Shown here: positions 33,856 to 45,661 of the stretch, one piece after another
Position numbering within the stretch: the first letter of the stretch is position 1
Layout: the number at the start of each line of letters is the position of its first letter
NCBI GenBank assembly: GCA_011032825.1
Contig: JAADJZ010000009.1
Location: 372,001-436,000, forward strand
DNA: 64,000 nucleotides
Reading direction: 5' to 3'
Source: Massariosphaeria phaeospora
Lineage: Eukaryota; Ascomycota; Dothideomycetes; Pleosporales
Notes under the pieces: generated by a model
What the model saw: the letters and a program-made list of their open reading frames with translations, nothing else
What the model was told of the DNA's origin: nothing
Databases searched by the model: none
Program-made: the position numbers and the translations under genes

Positions 33856-36327
33856 TCAAGCCTCTGTCTTGGGAGCAGCAAGAGCCATGGACCTCCTCTT
33901 CTGCTTCTCAGCCCACTCCCGGCTAGCGATGCGACCGCGCTCAGCAGCCTGAGCCCTCGCCTTCCAAGCCACTTCCTCTTTTCCCCTCTTCTGGTCGTCC
34001 TTTGCCTCTTTCTCCAGCTTGTCCCTGTTGAAGACGTCCCTGCCCTTGAGTTTCAGAGCCGTTGCGTTGGCGGGCTGCACTGCTGATTTGGGCAAGACAA
34101 CGCTGTTGCGATGCGAGGTTGTTGTGGCCGAGGTAGAGATTGACCGTGGGGCGACGACGCTGCTGCGCTTGCCGACGTTGACGGAAGATGCGCGGCGCGT
34201 CGAGGACGGGACGGTGAGGCTGCTCGTGTTCTCTTTGCTGATCATGCTCTCGCGGGCTTTGCTGGATGCTGTCTGGCGGACCAAAGCAGGAGTGTTCTTG
34301 TGCACAGGGACTGGTCGGGCTTTGAACGTGGGTTTCTTAGCGCCTTCTGCATCTTCTTCTTCTCGCTTGAGGCGTTCTTCTCGCTGCGCTTTGAGCCTCG
34401 CGGCGACGGCCTCGCCAGGCAGTTGGAAGTTTGCTTTCGTAGGTGGTTTCGTCGATTTTGTTTTCGGGGGTGGAGGCATGCTGAAGGAACGTCCGGTAGG
34501 TGCTTGGCCCTCAGTCTCACGCTTCAGACGTTCTTCCTTCTGGGCCTTCAACCGTGCAGCAGTGACTTCGCCGGGGAGTTGGAAGTTCGGTTTGGTGGGA
34601 GGCTTGGTAGATTTGGGTGGTGGGGGCATACTGATCGGTCGAGGTCGCTTCTTGGTCACCTCGCCGTTGGCCTCCTGCTTTAGACGCTCCTCCCTCTGTG
34701 CTTTCAACTTCGCAGCGACAGCCTCGCCTGGGAGTTGGAAAGTAGGTTTGGTGGGTTGTTTCGATGACTTTGGCGGGGGTGGGGGTGTAGGAAATGACAT
34801 GCTAATAGGCCTGCGCTTAGAAGCAAGATAGTCGCTCACCTCCCCTGACCCTTTCCTATGTTCTTTGGACGAAGGAAGGCGTACGCTACTGGAACGAGCG
34901 ACCGATGACCTGGCAATTGTAGGCTTCAACGACCTTGGCGCAACACTTGGAGCCATCGACACTTTAGAAGCGAGAGGAGATTTCTTAGTAGTCTTAACCC
35001 GTGCGTTTGGTGTTGCAGCTGTCCTTGGAAAGCGCGCTTTGCGAGGCGATTTCTCGTCGCCAGATTGCTCGAGTTTGGGAATGGCCCTGCCGACATGATC
35101 TAGGGCTTCCTCCAGCGCATCGATAGCTTCGATAGATTCCTCGAGGCGCCTTGGACTCCTGGCGGGGGACTTCGAGGGACTTCGTGATGGGGCGCGGCTG
35201 GTTGCTGGAGTCGTTCCTGCTTCACACGACTTTGCGTTTGTGAGCGTCTTGGGCTCGGGCTCTGACGTTACTTCGACCGAGGGTGTGGTTACGTCTGGTG
35301 GTTGCGACATTTGCTGTACCTCTGCATCGATTCTGGATTCCTCTTGGGTAGGTTCTTGGTTCACAATTTGGCCAGCTCCCGTAGGTTCTCGGTTTGCGAC
35401 ATGTTCAACTTCGGCAGGTTCCTGGTTTGCGACATGTTCAACTTCGGCAGGTTCCTGGTCTGCGACTTGGTCAACTTCCACAGGTTCTTGGTTTGCGATT
35501 TGTTCAACCCCTGCAGGTTCTTTGTTTACGACTTGGTCAACATTCTTATGTTCCTGGGTTGTAACTTGTTCAATTTCCGCAGGGTTTTCGTTGGCGACTT
35601 GTTCAACTTCGGCTGGTTCCGGGTGCTCAACTTGTTCAACTTCAGGTACGGGGGTCTCGGGACTAGTCACTTCTACAATCTCCTCTTGAAACGCTGGAAC
35701 TTGCTCTTCTGATGAGGGCATTGGCATCTGCTCTTGCGCGCCCGCGGTCGTCTCCTCAGGCGTCTCCTCGAGCATTGGCGGAGATGGAAGTGGGGCGTGC
35801 TGCGACTTGGACAATTCCTCTTCCTGTATAGCCAATTGGCGGCGTGTCATGCGGACAGGGCGCGATGGAGGACTCGGCGGTGGCTGGTCGCTCACGGGCA
35901 CTTGATCAACTTCTGCACCCCGTTGTTAGCTGCCAGATATTTCCGGTGCAATGCGAGGAAGCATACCTTCTCCCTCCGAAGGCTCCTTAGTCGGCTCCTT
36001 AGTCGACTCATCAATCGGCGCCTCGCTCGTAGGGCTTGCAGCGGCGAGTCGCTCGTCCTCCGGCACATGCCCAGCCTCGACCTGCTCCTCATCAGACGCC
36101 TTTCCCTTCTTGCCCTTTGCGCCCTTTTTCGCGCTACCTTTGGCCTTCCCCTTTTTCGCAGGCATCTTCTTGATTTCCGGCTCTTCAAGCGCGGCGACGT
36201 CGGTGGCAGCGTTGGCAGAGACCTCGGCCAGTGGGACGCGCTCGGCAAGTGGGCTTGACGCGTCGGCAGTGTCGGTCTCGACGTGCTGGGTAACTTGATC
36301 GCGCAATGCTGCACGGGTGACGCGCAT
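33856..36327 (-). CDS. Large disordered repeat protein, possibly microtubule-linked
   Basis: CDS is complement(join(33856..35912, 35967..36327)), 805 aa. No catalytic domain is visible. The N-terminus starts MRVTRAALRDQ, then has a Lys-rich segment (KKGKAKGSAKKGAKGKKGK). A TRRQLA motif follows the intron. Next come about eight 11-residue units of the form EPAEVEQVANQ. Later there are three copies of FQLPGEAVAAKLKAQREERLKR near residues 512, 562 and 617, each preceded by a PPPPKSxKPPTKP linker. After the third copy is PTFKARPVPVHKNTP, similar to the KARP segment of TPX2-type spindle proteins. The repeated helices plus KARP suggest a microtubule or spindle function, but this is inference from short motifs. 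The basic composition fits nuclear localisation. Confidence 0.7.
35352..35650 (-). repeat. In-gene 33-bp coding repeat
   Basis: About eight to nine units of 33 bp, each coding an 11-residue acidic peptide around VEQVANQEPAE. Two neighbouring units are almost identical at DNA level (35400-35465), a sign of recent expansion. Confidence 0.8.
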
Positions 36328-37176
36328 TGTCGCACGACTGGATAATGGGGGTAGAGGATGCTGCAATAGCTGTGCGGTGGTGTGGATGCTGGGCTAAGAA
36401 GCGCGGAGAGCGGGCGGGGCGCTGGTGTTGGTGTTTTGATTGACGAGACGTTGCCAAGCCGGCGAACCTGGCGAACCTGGCAGCCGCGCGGGGGCGTGAC
36501 GAGAGTCGAGACCGGGGCCTGGGCTGCACGGCCCCCCACCTCGACGCCCACATCGACGACGACGGCCATGGTAGTCCACTGCAGGCTAACAGTCAGGAGC
36601 TTGAAGAAACTTCGGTGTGGCTAAGACATAGAGGCTACAATTGATCACTCAATCAACAAACTGCAGTCAATTGATACATCGCTCGCTCTCACCGTCTCAT
36701 CAGACTCGGCACGCTGCCCCTGATTCCATCTTCTTTGCCCGCTCAACACCCAATCCTCCTCTCACATACCCGCGATACATACTGTACACTGTAAACTGTA
36801 CTCCGTACGTGTCCCGCTCAATTAGGACTGCAAATCCCGCCAGACCCGCCTTGAAGCCCACTTCGCCCTCGAACGCGCCGCCCCGCCCTCCGGCAACCTG
36901 GCTGCCCCGCGCCGACTCCTTGCGAGCGTGCATTCCCGCGTCTACCCCTCCCTCGCCCCCTCGTTCGTCACCGTGGCTCCCTCACGCCCTTCAGCCGCCT
37001 CCCGCCTCAATCTCTTCTCACGTCACCTTGACTCGAAGCCCGCGCTCGAGCTGAACACTCCCTTTTCCACCGAACGGAGCGCCCATCTAGAAGACGACCA
37101 GGGCAACGTCAAGCGCAAGCCACGGCCGCCAAAGACTACGACGCCAATTGGGCCCGAAATACCAAAGAAAAAGACA
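36328..37176. promoter_or_regulatory. Divergent promoter and AGX1 upstream open frame
   Basis: This region separates the disordered-protein gene (minus) from AGX1 (plus). From 36826 to 37176 the AGX1 frame is open with no ATG, 117 codons, and reads as an Arg-rich sequence before the first methionine. It could be a missed spliced exon, a non-AUG mitochondrial presequence, or GC-rich chance. Confidence 0.4.
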
Positions 37177-38441
37177 ATGTCGAACCAGCCGCCACACCCG
37201 GCGCTGCTCATCCCCGGCCCGATTGAATTCGACGATGCCGTGCTGCAGTCGATGAGCCACTACAGGTATGCTGGCCATGTTGATACCAAAAAGCAGTATG
37301 CAGGACTAACGCCTCACAGTGAATCCCATGTCGGCCAACCCTTTGTCAACGTTTTTGGCGACGTTCTCTCCGACCTCCGCACGCTCTTCCAAACGACCGA
37401 CCCGGCATCGCAACCCTTCGTAATATCAGGCTCGGGCACCCTCGGATGGGACCAAGTCGCCGCGAACCTTGCCGAGCCGGGCGACGAAGCTCTCGTGCTG
37501 CACACTGGATATTTTGCCGACTCGTTCGCCGACTGCTTAGAGACATACGGTGTCAAGGTTACACAGCTAAAGGCACCGATTGGTGACCGGCCGCAGCTGG
37601 ACGAGGTGGAGGAAGCATTGAAGGAGAAGAAGTACAAGCTGTTGACCGTTACCCATGTGGATACAAGCACTGGCGTGCTGAGTGAAATCAAGGCATTGAG
37701 TGAACTTGTGCACAGAGTCAGCCCCGAGACACTTGTGGTCGTGGATGGTGTATGCAGTGTCGGCTCTGAGGAGATCCGCTTCGACGACTGGAAACTCGAT
37801 GTCGTCCTCACCGCTTCGCAGAAGGGTATAGGCTGTCCGGCAGGGTTGAGTATTCTCATGGTTTCTGGGCGCGCCATCGAGAGCTTCAAGGCGAGGAAAA
37901 CAAGACCGACTTCCTACTTTGGATCGTGGAAGAACTGGCTACCAAGTATGTTTCTACATCTAACCCTAAGCCTTTACACATATACTAACCAGCACGAACA
38001 GTCATGCAAAACTACGAAGCAAAGAAACCCTCATACTTTGCCACCCCCTCTCCCCAACTCGTCCGCGCCCTCCAGACCTCCTTAACGCAGATCCTGTCGC
38101 GACCCCTCGATCAGCGCTTTGCCGACCACAAAGCCGCCTCGCAGAAGATCAAAAAAGCAGTTTCAGACCTCGGCCTCAAGCAGCTCGCCTCCAAGCCCGA
38201 GAACCAGGCCAATGGCATGACTGCCATCTATCTGCCTGACGGCATGACACCCCCCGACGTCATCCCCAGTTTACTAAAGAAGGGTGTTATCTTCGCTGGT
38301 GGTCTGCACAAGGAGATTGCCACCAAATATATCCGGTTTGGCCACATGGGCGTTAGTGTTACGGATCCGGAGCGAGAGGATATCACCAGGGCTATTGAGT
38401 CGTTGAAGGAGAGTCTGGGTGAGGCGGGCTATAAAGCCTAG
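37177..38441 (+). CDS. AGX1: Alanine-glyoxylate aminotransferase
   Basis: CDS is join(37177..37265, 37320..37945, 38002..38441), 384 aa. The class V PLP enzyme converts glyoxylate and alanine to glycine and pyruvate. Family blocks are LLIPGPIEFDDAVLQSMSHYSESHVGQPFV, SGSGTLGWD, THVDTSTGVLSEI, VVDGVCSVGSEE and the PLP lysine in TASQKGIG (Lys198). The first intron (37266-37319) is 54 nt and has no stop codon in frame, so leaving it in would insert 18 foreign residues between SHY and SESHVG. The second is GT-AG in phase 1. The start MSNQPPHP matches fungal orthologues. The C-terminus GYKA is not a peroxisomal signal. The enzyme may be cytosolic, or mitochondrial if the upstream open frame is used. 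Confidence 0.93.
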
Positions 38442-39261
38442 ATGTAGATACGGGCTTGGCACATGTATTATTTGTGAACTAGCGTGCACGGAAAACGATG
38501 TGTATAGACTACTGAAGAAGAGGATCTAAATGGGATAGAGACGTCTGCAATCGCTGATGTAGTACCGGCAGCTAGGATGTCCTGTTAGTCTTGAGAATAA
38601 TATAGTAGGGATCCGCAAGACTGCTATTTATTCCGCACATTCTTATTACATGCTCCCTCCTCGTAGCAGGAGTCTTTATTTCTTTGATCAATCTAATTCA
38701 GGCTCTATATTTCCCAGCTGAACACACGAATCCAACGGGCACGAGACTGTCACATCGACCTCCCCGACTACGTTTTTTCTTCTGTGCTCATTGTGCATAT
38801 GTCCCGCTCTGGCTGAACGTCTGGGTTGCAGTGGTAATTGTACATAAGGATACACAGATTGGTGTGTAGGTGGGATTGTAGAGAAGTCGCGTATTCGAAA
38901 CAGGTTGGGGTTGAAGCAGGGCTAGCATGTAATGACATCATTGGGACTATAAATCGTATCTCTTTGTTTGGGTGAACAAGAAGTAATATATATCACAATT
39001 TAGAGGGGACTACGCAGTTTATTATTGAGCTATGTATTATTTATCTTCACCCTCGATTATATCATGAGATGTGATCCTGACTCCTTGGACCTAGTCCACT
39101 AATATTCGCAGTTTTCTGGAGAAATGACTGCTATAGTGGATCCAGGACGCTGTCGAATTCACATCTGCCTGTCTCGTCAGACCAAAGAACTCAATCACAA
39201 ATACATACACGAAGTGATCTATAGTCTATTATCTATTACAAACAACTAGCTCTCCCTCACA
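38442..39261. other. Convergent spacer, AGX1 and transporter
   Basis: 820 bp of AT-rich DNA between two 3' ends; no gene, repeat or RNA recognised. Confidence 0.4.
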
Positions 39262-41007
39262 CTACCGCCCATTTACCCTTCTCCCCATCCTCCCCGTCCT
39301 AACCCCCCACCCGTCTTTCAACAAGCCCCCCACATCCTCCAACCCCAACCCCGCCGTCTCCGGGTAAATCCTCCAGATGACGCCCCACGCAGCCGCACAA
39401 ACAACCGCATACACAGCAAACGTACCCGTCGGACTCAGCACCTGCATCATGGGCAAAAACGTCAGCCCCACAAGCGTGTTCGACGCCCAATTCGTCGCCG
39501 TCGCCATGGCAGACCCCGTGCTGCGCACGCTGAGCGGGAAGAGCTCGGATTGCTGCCAGGGCACGTTGCCGAGGCCGAGGGCGTAGCCGGCGACGTAGAC
39601 GGTCATGGCAGCGAGGATGAAGGGCGGCCAGATGGTAGGGCTTGTGGCGGATGATGAGGCTTTCGAAGCGGGGAGTTCGACGAAGTGGAATGCGGCGGCG
39701 CAGACGAGGAGGCCGATGGCCATGATGGGGACGGACCAGAGGAGGATGCGGCGCCTGCCGATGCGGTCGATGGAGTAGAAGGCTACGAGGGTGAAGCAGA
39801 AGTTTGTGATGGCGATGCAGAGCGAGGTTAGGGTGGGGGACTGGAAACCGACGAGAGAAAATATTGTGGCGGAGAAGTACATTAGGGAGTTCTGGGCGCA
39901 GAGGTTAGCACAACCGTATAATCAGATCAACAGGTTCCCATAAAGAGAGGAAGACGGGTGATGGAGGAGTGTTGGGAAGACTCACGAAGCCGCAAAGTTG
40001 CTGAAACCCCTGGAGCATACAGGCAATAATCAGAGCTCTCCGGTTCCCACCCACACTGACGAGCTGAGCAAAATTATCATTGATCTTTGCAACTTTCGAC
40101 TTCCACCCATGCTTCCCATCCACCGGTACACCGCGTTCCCCCGCTGCATCCTCCTCTTCATAGATCTCCCTTTCCACTTTCCGCAACACAGTGTGGACGA
40201 TAGACTTCATAGCGTCCCCGTCCCCATACACCCTATCTAAAACCCGTCTTGCCTGCTCTTTCTGTCCCGCTTTAACAAGCCACCGCGGCGTCTCGGGCAT
40301 GCCCCATAACACGAGAAACTGAATCGCGGCCGGCAACGCCCCAAGCCCCACCATCCACCTCCACCCGTGAATCCGCGTCGAGAACAACCAGCCGACTATG
40401 TACGCCACCATCTGGCCTCCAGTGATATTCAGACACGAGATAGTCACCAGGCGGCCTCGGAAGGGGCTGGGACTCAACTCGGATATGTAGAGCGGGACGA
40501 CAAAGCTTGCGCTGCCGACGGCAAGCCCGACTATCGACCGTCCGGCAATCATGCCCCACACGCTGCTCGTCCAGGCCTGCCACAGTGCGCCGAGCACGAA
40601 AAGGACGTCTGCGCCCAGGATAACGCGCTTGCGGCCCCACTGGTCGGCCAGCACACCCGTGAGCGGACTCGCTACCAGCGCAAAGAAACTCGTGCAAGAC
40701 GTGACCAGCGACTTGTCGAGGGTGGTGAGGGGACGCGACGAGAGGTCTGAGCCGACGGAGACGAGGGTGGAAGATATAACACCGGTGCTGGAGTCAGGTT
40801 AGTACGAATAATACAAACCAACAACAAGACATACTCGTAGCCGAACAGCAATCCACTGACGCCAGCACAGAAGGTCAGTATCCAGATAAACGCACCCGGT
40901 GCGACCAGCACGCTCTCATCGCCAGATACCTCGTCCCCGTCGTGCCGCTGATCTCTCGGAACCTCGGCGTCGCTATGGATAAGCGGTTCGGCTGCGGCAT
41001 CGTTCAT
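39262..41007 (-). CDS. Sugar porter of the MFS, inositol-transporter type
   Basis: CDS is complement(join(39262..39891, 39986..40787, 40835..41007)), 534 aa. It is a 12-helix proton-linked plasma-membrane transporter. Hallmarks are GVSGLLFGYDTGVISSTL in helix 1, LADQWGRKRVILGAD after helix 2, GRSIVGLAVGSASFVVPLYISELSP, PETPRWLVKAGQ, GFQQLCGF and IDRIGRRRILL, with PETAGLGLED near the end. The start of the barrel (STLVSVGSDL, TTLDKSLVTSCTSFFAL) and the helix-5 region (ITGGQMVAYIVGWLFS) resemble fungal myo-inositol transporters more than hexose carriers. The substrate is therefore likely inositol or a similar polyol, but this is not proved. Introns are GT-AG, in phases 2 and 0. The N-terminus is acidic and cytosolic. 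Confidence 0.88.
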
Positions 41008-41837
41008 GCTTTCAGAGCTCTGTATGAAGATGTTCCGACGAAATCTTGTCTCGTAGCGAATGCAAGAAGCACTCAGAGAGCGTTGCCCAAAACGACGCTG
41101 TAAGTTGGATGTAGTTCAGATTTCAGATGTTCGGAACGAGCGACCGGAACGGGCCCCGAGATCAGCGGCATGTGGCACGTGCTGCTCTGCTGCGACGAAA
41201 TAGGTACATGCGCACTTGACCTCATCGCGTGCAGCCCGTCATGCATATAATTCGCTTTCACAGTCAACGTCCAATCCGCACCAACGGTAGCACAATAGAG
41301 GCCCCTGTAGTTACCAGTATAAGGTATATATTTCGAATCGAGGTAATCGCCTGAGAGATTCGAGGCGACACCCAGAGATAGATGCCTAGCTACTATGTAT
41401 CATGGACACCAGCTGTCATTCCTTGTCAGGGCTGCCATCCATCAACACTCTCCTTCGTGTAAAACGCCAAAGCGACCCTCACTACTTCTCCATACCGGGA
41501 CTGGTTGCAGTGGTAAAGTCGTACGCACTAGATGCAACAGTCAGTAATTGTCCATGTCTGTACAGCTCGCCCTCTTGCCGAGCAGACAGGAGCCTGACCG
41601 AGCGGTGGGCGAATCCCCTCTCGATATTGACCATGTCTCGAATCAACGCCAGTCGCTCATGCTTATTTCGCGGCCAAAAGTTACGGATCGCAAATCGCCC
41701 ACGCTAAATGCAGCAAAATACCAGCGAAATGGTTCATGGGAGGGTAAACGAAGTCATGTCATGGCCGTCCGCGACTCCCCTTGCAGAAGTTATCAGACAC
41801 CTCCTTCCGCGCAGGGACCGTAGTCTTCACGATAAAC
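41008..41837. other. Intergenic between transporter and PBP1
   Basis: Transporter promoter plus PBP1 3' region. A CACGTG lies near 41169-41174. No gene recognised. Confidence 0.4.
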
Positions 41838-44800
41838 TCATTTCACCTCCTCGTTGCCTTCTGGACCATGATTAGCTGGGCCCGTGGGAGGGACCTGAGG
41901 CGGTAACGAGTGCTGTGGCATCATGGGCTGAGAATAAGTGGCACTGGGCGTACCGCGGTGGGCCTGAGGGAACTGGTGGTGTTGATGAGGCGAGCCGTAA
42001 TGCTGCTGATGTGGTTGTGGGTAGGGGCCGCGCATTGGGGTCACTGTACTTGGTCAGTCGGAGTTGTCTAATCAATGCTGCTAAAGGCACTTACTTGATC
42101 CAGGTGGTACCTGCGCAAACATCGGAGGTCCTTGGCCGCCGTGTTGCATATAGACCAGAGGTTGCTGTTGATGCCCCTGCTGCGATCCTTGATGGCTCAT
42201 CATCGGTGCCCCGGGCCGAGGGCTCGGAAACCCGTTCGCGCCAGGGCCCGTAGGGATCTGGCCTTGGTAATGGGGATAAGCATGCGCAGGAGCCGGGGAG
42301 TACATGGGCATTTGAGGGTTGGTTGGAATACCCATGTACGGCCCGTTAGACGGTTGATTGGTCATCATCTGCCCTCCCATACCTGGCGCTGGGGGATTGG
42401 CATATTGCGGACCACCGTGTCCCACTCGAAGACCGGCGTGTTGAATACCGGGGCTCATGCCGTAATGTTGTTGCATTGGTACCTGTTGTGCGTATCCCGA
42501 CATGGGCTGTTGCTGCGAGCTGTACATATACGGGGGCATCGGACGCGGAGAGGGATGAACAGATGAGTTCGAATGCGAGTACTGCATCTGTTGTGCCTCA
42601 AAATGATGAGGGCCTTGGTTGTGATGCGGCTGAACCGGTAGATGGCGAGGCGTTTGATTCGGGGTTTGACCCTGTGGCGGTACGCCCTGAGGGCCCTGGA
42701 GATGAGGAGGAAGCTGATGCTGATGGGGAATAGGGCCATTGCCCATGGCGCTATGAGGAGTCGAAGCAGGGGGTGGGGCAGCACTGTGCTCGAACATCTC
42801 AAGATATCCTTTGGTCTTGTTGGTCTCAGGAAAATCCCAGGTAGGTGGAGTGCGGAACGGAGCGGGGATACCGCCGTTGTGCGCATACTCTGTGACCTTG
42901 TTGTTCTCCTGTGCGTCTTTCAGAAGTCGCTTAATCGGATTGAACGACTCGGTTAGGTCAAGTTCCGACACGGTAGGACGTTGGGGCCCGAAGAAGCTGC
43001 TCATTGGCATTTTGCGCGGCGGCTCCTGGCGAGCAACTGATTCCGATCTAGGACTTGAATTCGTGCTGGGACCGGGAAGGAACGTATTCGCTGCGGGATT
43101 AGGTCGAAATTCATTCGCCTTCACATTGAATCGTGTCGATGCGCTAGAAGGGGGAGTTCGCACACCACTGGTAGGCAGGCCGGTAGGAGGCTGGACCGGA
43201 ATCGGTTGCGGAACGCTGGTAAAAGGTAATGTACCTTGTTGTTTGTTGTGTTGTTGGTTGAGAGTGAGGCGAGTACCTAGTAAACCATGTCGTGGGGGGA
43301 TTTGGTTCACATTTTGGTTCTGATTAGGACGCTCTCTCATAGTTGCCGATCCATAGTGAGTCTGACCAGGACGGGGACCCCGCTGGTTCTGCTGACGGTC
43401 ACCAGACGTGCCGGGAGATGGGTGTGCAATAGGCTCAGGCTTGATAGCGCCTGTTCGTGTGCTTGCCTTGGGATCGACCACGGTAGCAGCAGCAGGTTTC
43501 GGAGGCGTAGTTTTGACTTGTTGTACCGCGCGGAGAGCTTTCTCGACAATGAGCTGCTGCTTGTTCTCGTCCTTCGCAAGAATTGGCACCAAGTCTGTGG
43601 GGACGGGTGTATGTAACTTGAAATTCAGTGAGAATTTCTTTAGATCGTTCAGCTTGACAGCCTTGGACTCGCGCGCAAGCGACCTCTGTCGTTCCACCAT
43701 GCGTAGCTTCTCTGAAGCGGAGAACTGTTTGAACTGGTCGAGAAGCTTATGTTCCACATTAGCAGAGATATTATCTAGGGGGCTAGGGATGCGTGCAGGT
43801 TTCATAGTTGTGCTCGGCTTCTGAGCTTGGTCGGCCGCCGGCTTGGTGGGTGGTGCGGTTTTTGCTTCCGCCTTTGGCACAGTGTCCTTAGCAACCTCAA
43901 GCTTCACTCCTTGCACCACAGAGTTAGGGTTTGGAGCTACTTCAGCCTTTCCAGTTTCAGGGCTAGCACGGTTCTCTGCGGATGGGCTTTGAGCAAGCTT
44001 GGCAGCAGTCGAACCGGGACGAGCCAACTGAGAGGAGATGATTGCTGGATCGACAGGGGCACCGGAAACAGTTGGTTGACCGGTGGGAGCGCGTCGTGCC
44101 GGTGGTGTGTACCTGTTCGGTTGGCCGCTTGGGAGGGCCGGGAAATCACGACGCACCCCACTATACCTAGATGTATGTTAGTATGCTACTGCAGTTGCCA
44201 TGTACAAAGACATACTTCTCCTCCTCATCTTCGCCTTTCTCGTCAGAGATGCGGCCTCCTCGCTCCTCCCGAACATGGGCATTAAGTGCACTGCTACCCT
44301 CAATTTCTCGAGCAAGCTTCTCCGCCCGAGCTGCTCTCGCTGCATACTGCGGATCATTGCGGTTGATAGTCGTAGTATAGAAACTCTCATCGTAATTGCT
44401 CTTGACGCCGAAGAGCTGCTCGTTGGTGGAAAATTGGTCCCACTCAGACGATCGTCCACTAGACTCTAGCGAAAGATTCACATTCGTGTCTGCGGACCCA
44501 TCCCATTTCTCTAGCTTCCGCTCACGCATGGGCATATGGCCGGATATGTCGGTGTCCGTACGGAAACCAGAGGCGCCTAGTGGGTCGTTAGCTTCCATGT
44601 GTCACACTTGCTAGGGACTATCCGAACGTACCGTTTTGAGGTTTTCCCTGTGTCTTGTCAAGGATGACGTTGGGAACGCTGAAGTCGGCAACGTCACCCA
44701 TATCAAACGACATGACATATGAGTCGCCAACACCAACATAGTCGTCTGGCATTTCGCTGCTACCGTTGACCTGAGCGTCGATGGCTGGCTGCACCCGCTT

Positions 44801-45661
44801 CACCATTTTGAATACGTATCGCATCTCGCTTGGGTCAAGGGATGTGCCAGACAAAACGCCCGTGTATGTTTCGCCGTTCTTCAAGGTAATGTTTCCCGGG
44901 AGACCCTAGATACCGAGCAGGTTAATTACTGCAGTACTTAAAAATTCGAGTAGAGGGGTGCGCTTACTATAAGATTCGAGAGCAGGTACATCATCCTGTC
45001 ATTGAGGTGTCTCATGGGCGAAGCTGTCTCTCCAGTGACAGCCACAGGGTTTTGTGGCAGCTTGGGGCCGTTGACCACGCCGTTGGAATTGTTCACGTTA
45101 GAGGCCCGCTGGGTAATTGGGTTGGTGCCGTGAGTCCATGCTTTTTGCGGCGGAGGTTTCCTAATGATGATGGGCGAGTTAGCATTGCGTTTATGTGAAC
45201 GGAGCGAGGCCTGGCAGTGGAGCAGAAGACGGCCGCTTGATACAATTGAGTCGCGGACAGAGTGAGAGCACACGATGCCACAGAACGAGCTGTCGCACCG
45301 TGGTTGCATGTGACTGATCGCACGTCACACGAGAAAGTGGTGCTGGACGTTGATGGTGTCCAACGAGCTGTCGCGGCGTGGCTGGGGGAACAGTAGTGAT
45401 GCGGCAGCCGCCACACGAGCGGAGCAAGTTGGGGTTGCAGGAAGCAGAAAATGCCATGATTGTGAAGAACCGGGCAGCTTACCTGTGAGCACCGTCCACG
45501 GGACTGCCAGCCTGCTTGCGCGGTCCGTCGACAGCTTTGCCCGAGGGGTTCATCTTGAGCTGTGTTCGGGCGGTAGGGGGGTTCGAGGTTGTGGAGGAGC
45601 TCAAAGGCCCGTTGGCATTGGAGCCGTTCGCGGACGCAGCGGCGGCGGCGGACGAGGACAT
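41838..45661 (-). CDS. PBP1: Ataxin-2 homologue, Pab1-binding protein
   Basis: CDS is complement(join(41838..42043, 42095..44166, 44216..44591, 44632..44905, 44968..45160, 45483..45661)), 1099 aa. Pbp1/ataxin-2 binds poly(A)-binding protein, promotes stress granules and, in yeast, restrains TORC1. The LSm domain begins in exon 2 (HLNDRMMYLLSNLI) and runs into exon 3 (GLPGNITLKNGETYTGVLSG). The LsmAD domain fills exon 4 (NEQLFGVKSNYDESFYTTTINRNDPQ). A PAM2-like motif, FNVKANEFRP, lies at residues 687-696 and would contact Pab1. The C-terminal third is Pro/Gln/His-rich and disordered. The first intron is long for this genome (45161-45482, 322 nt). The N-terminal exon is a poly-Ala/Ser/Asn stretch. 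All junctions keep phase. Confidence 0.93.
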
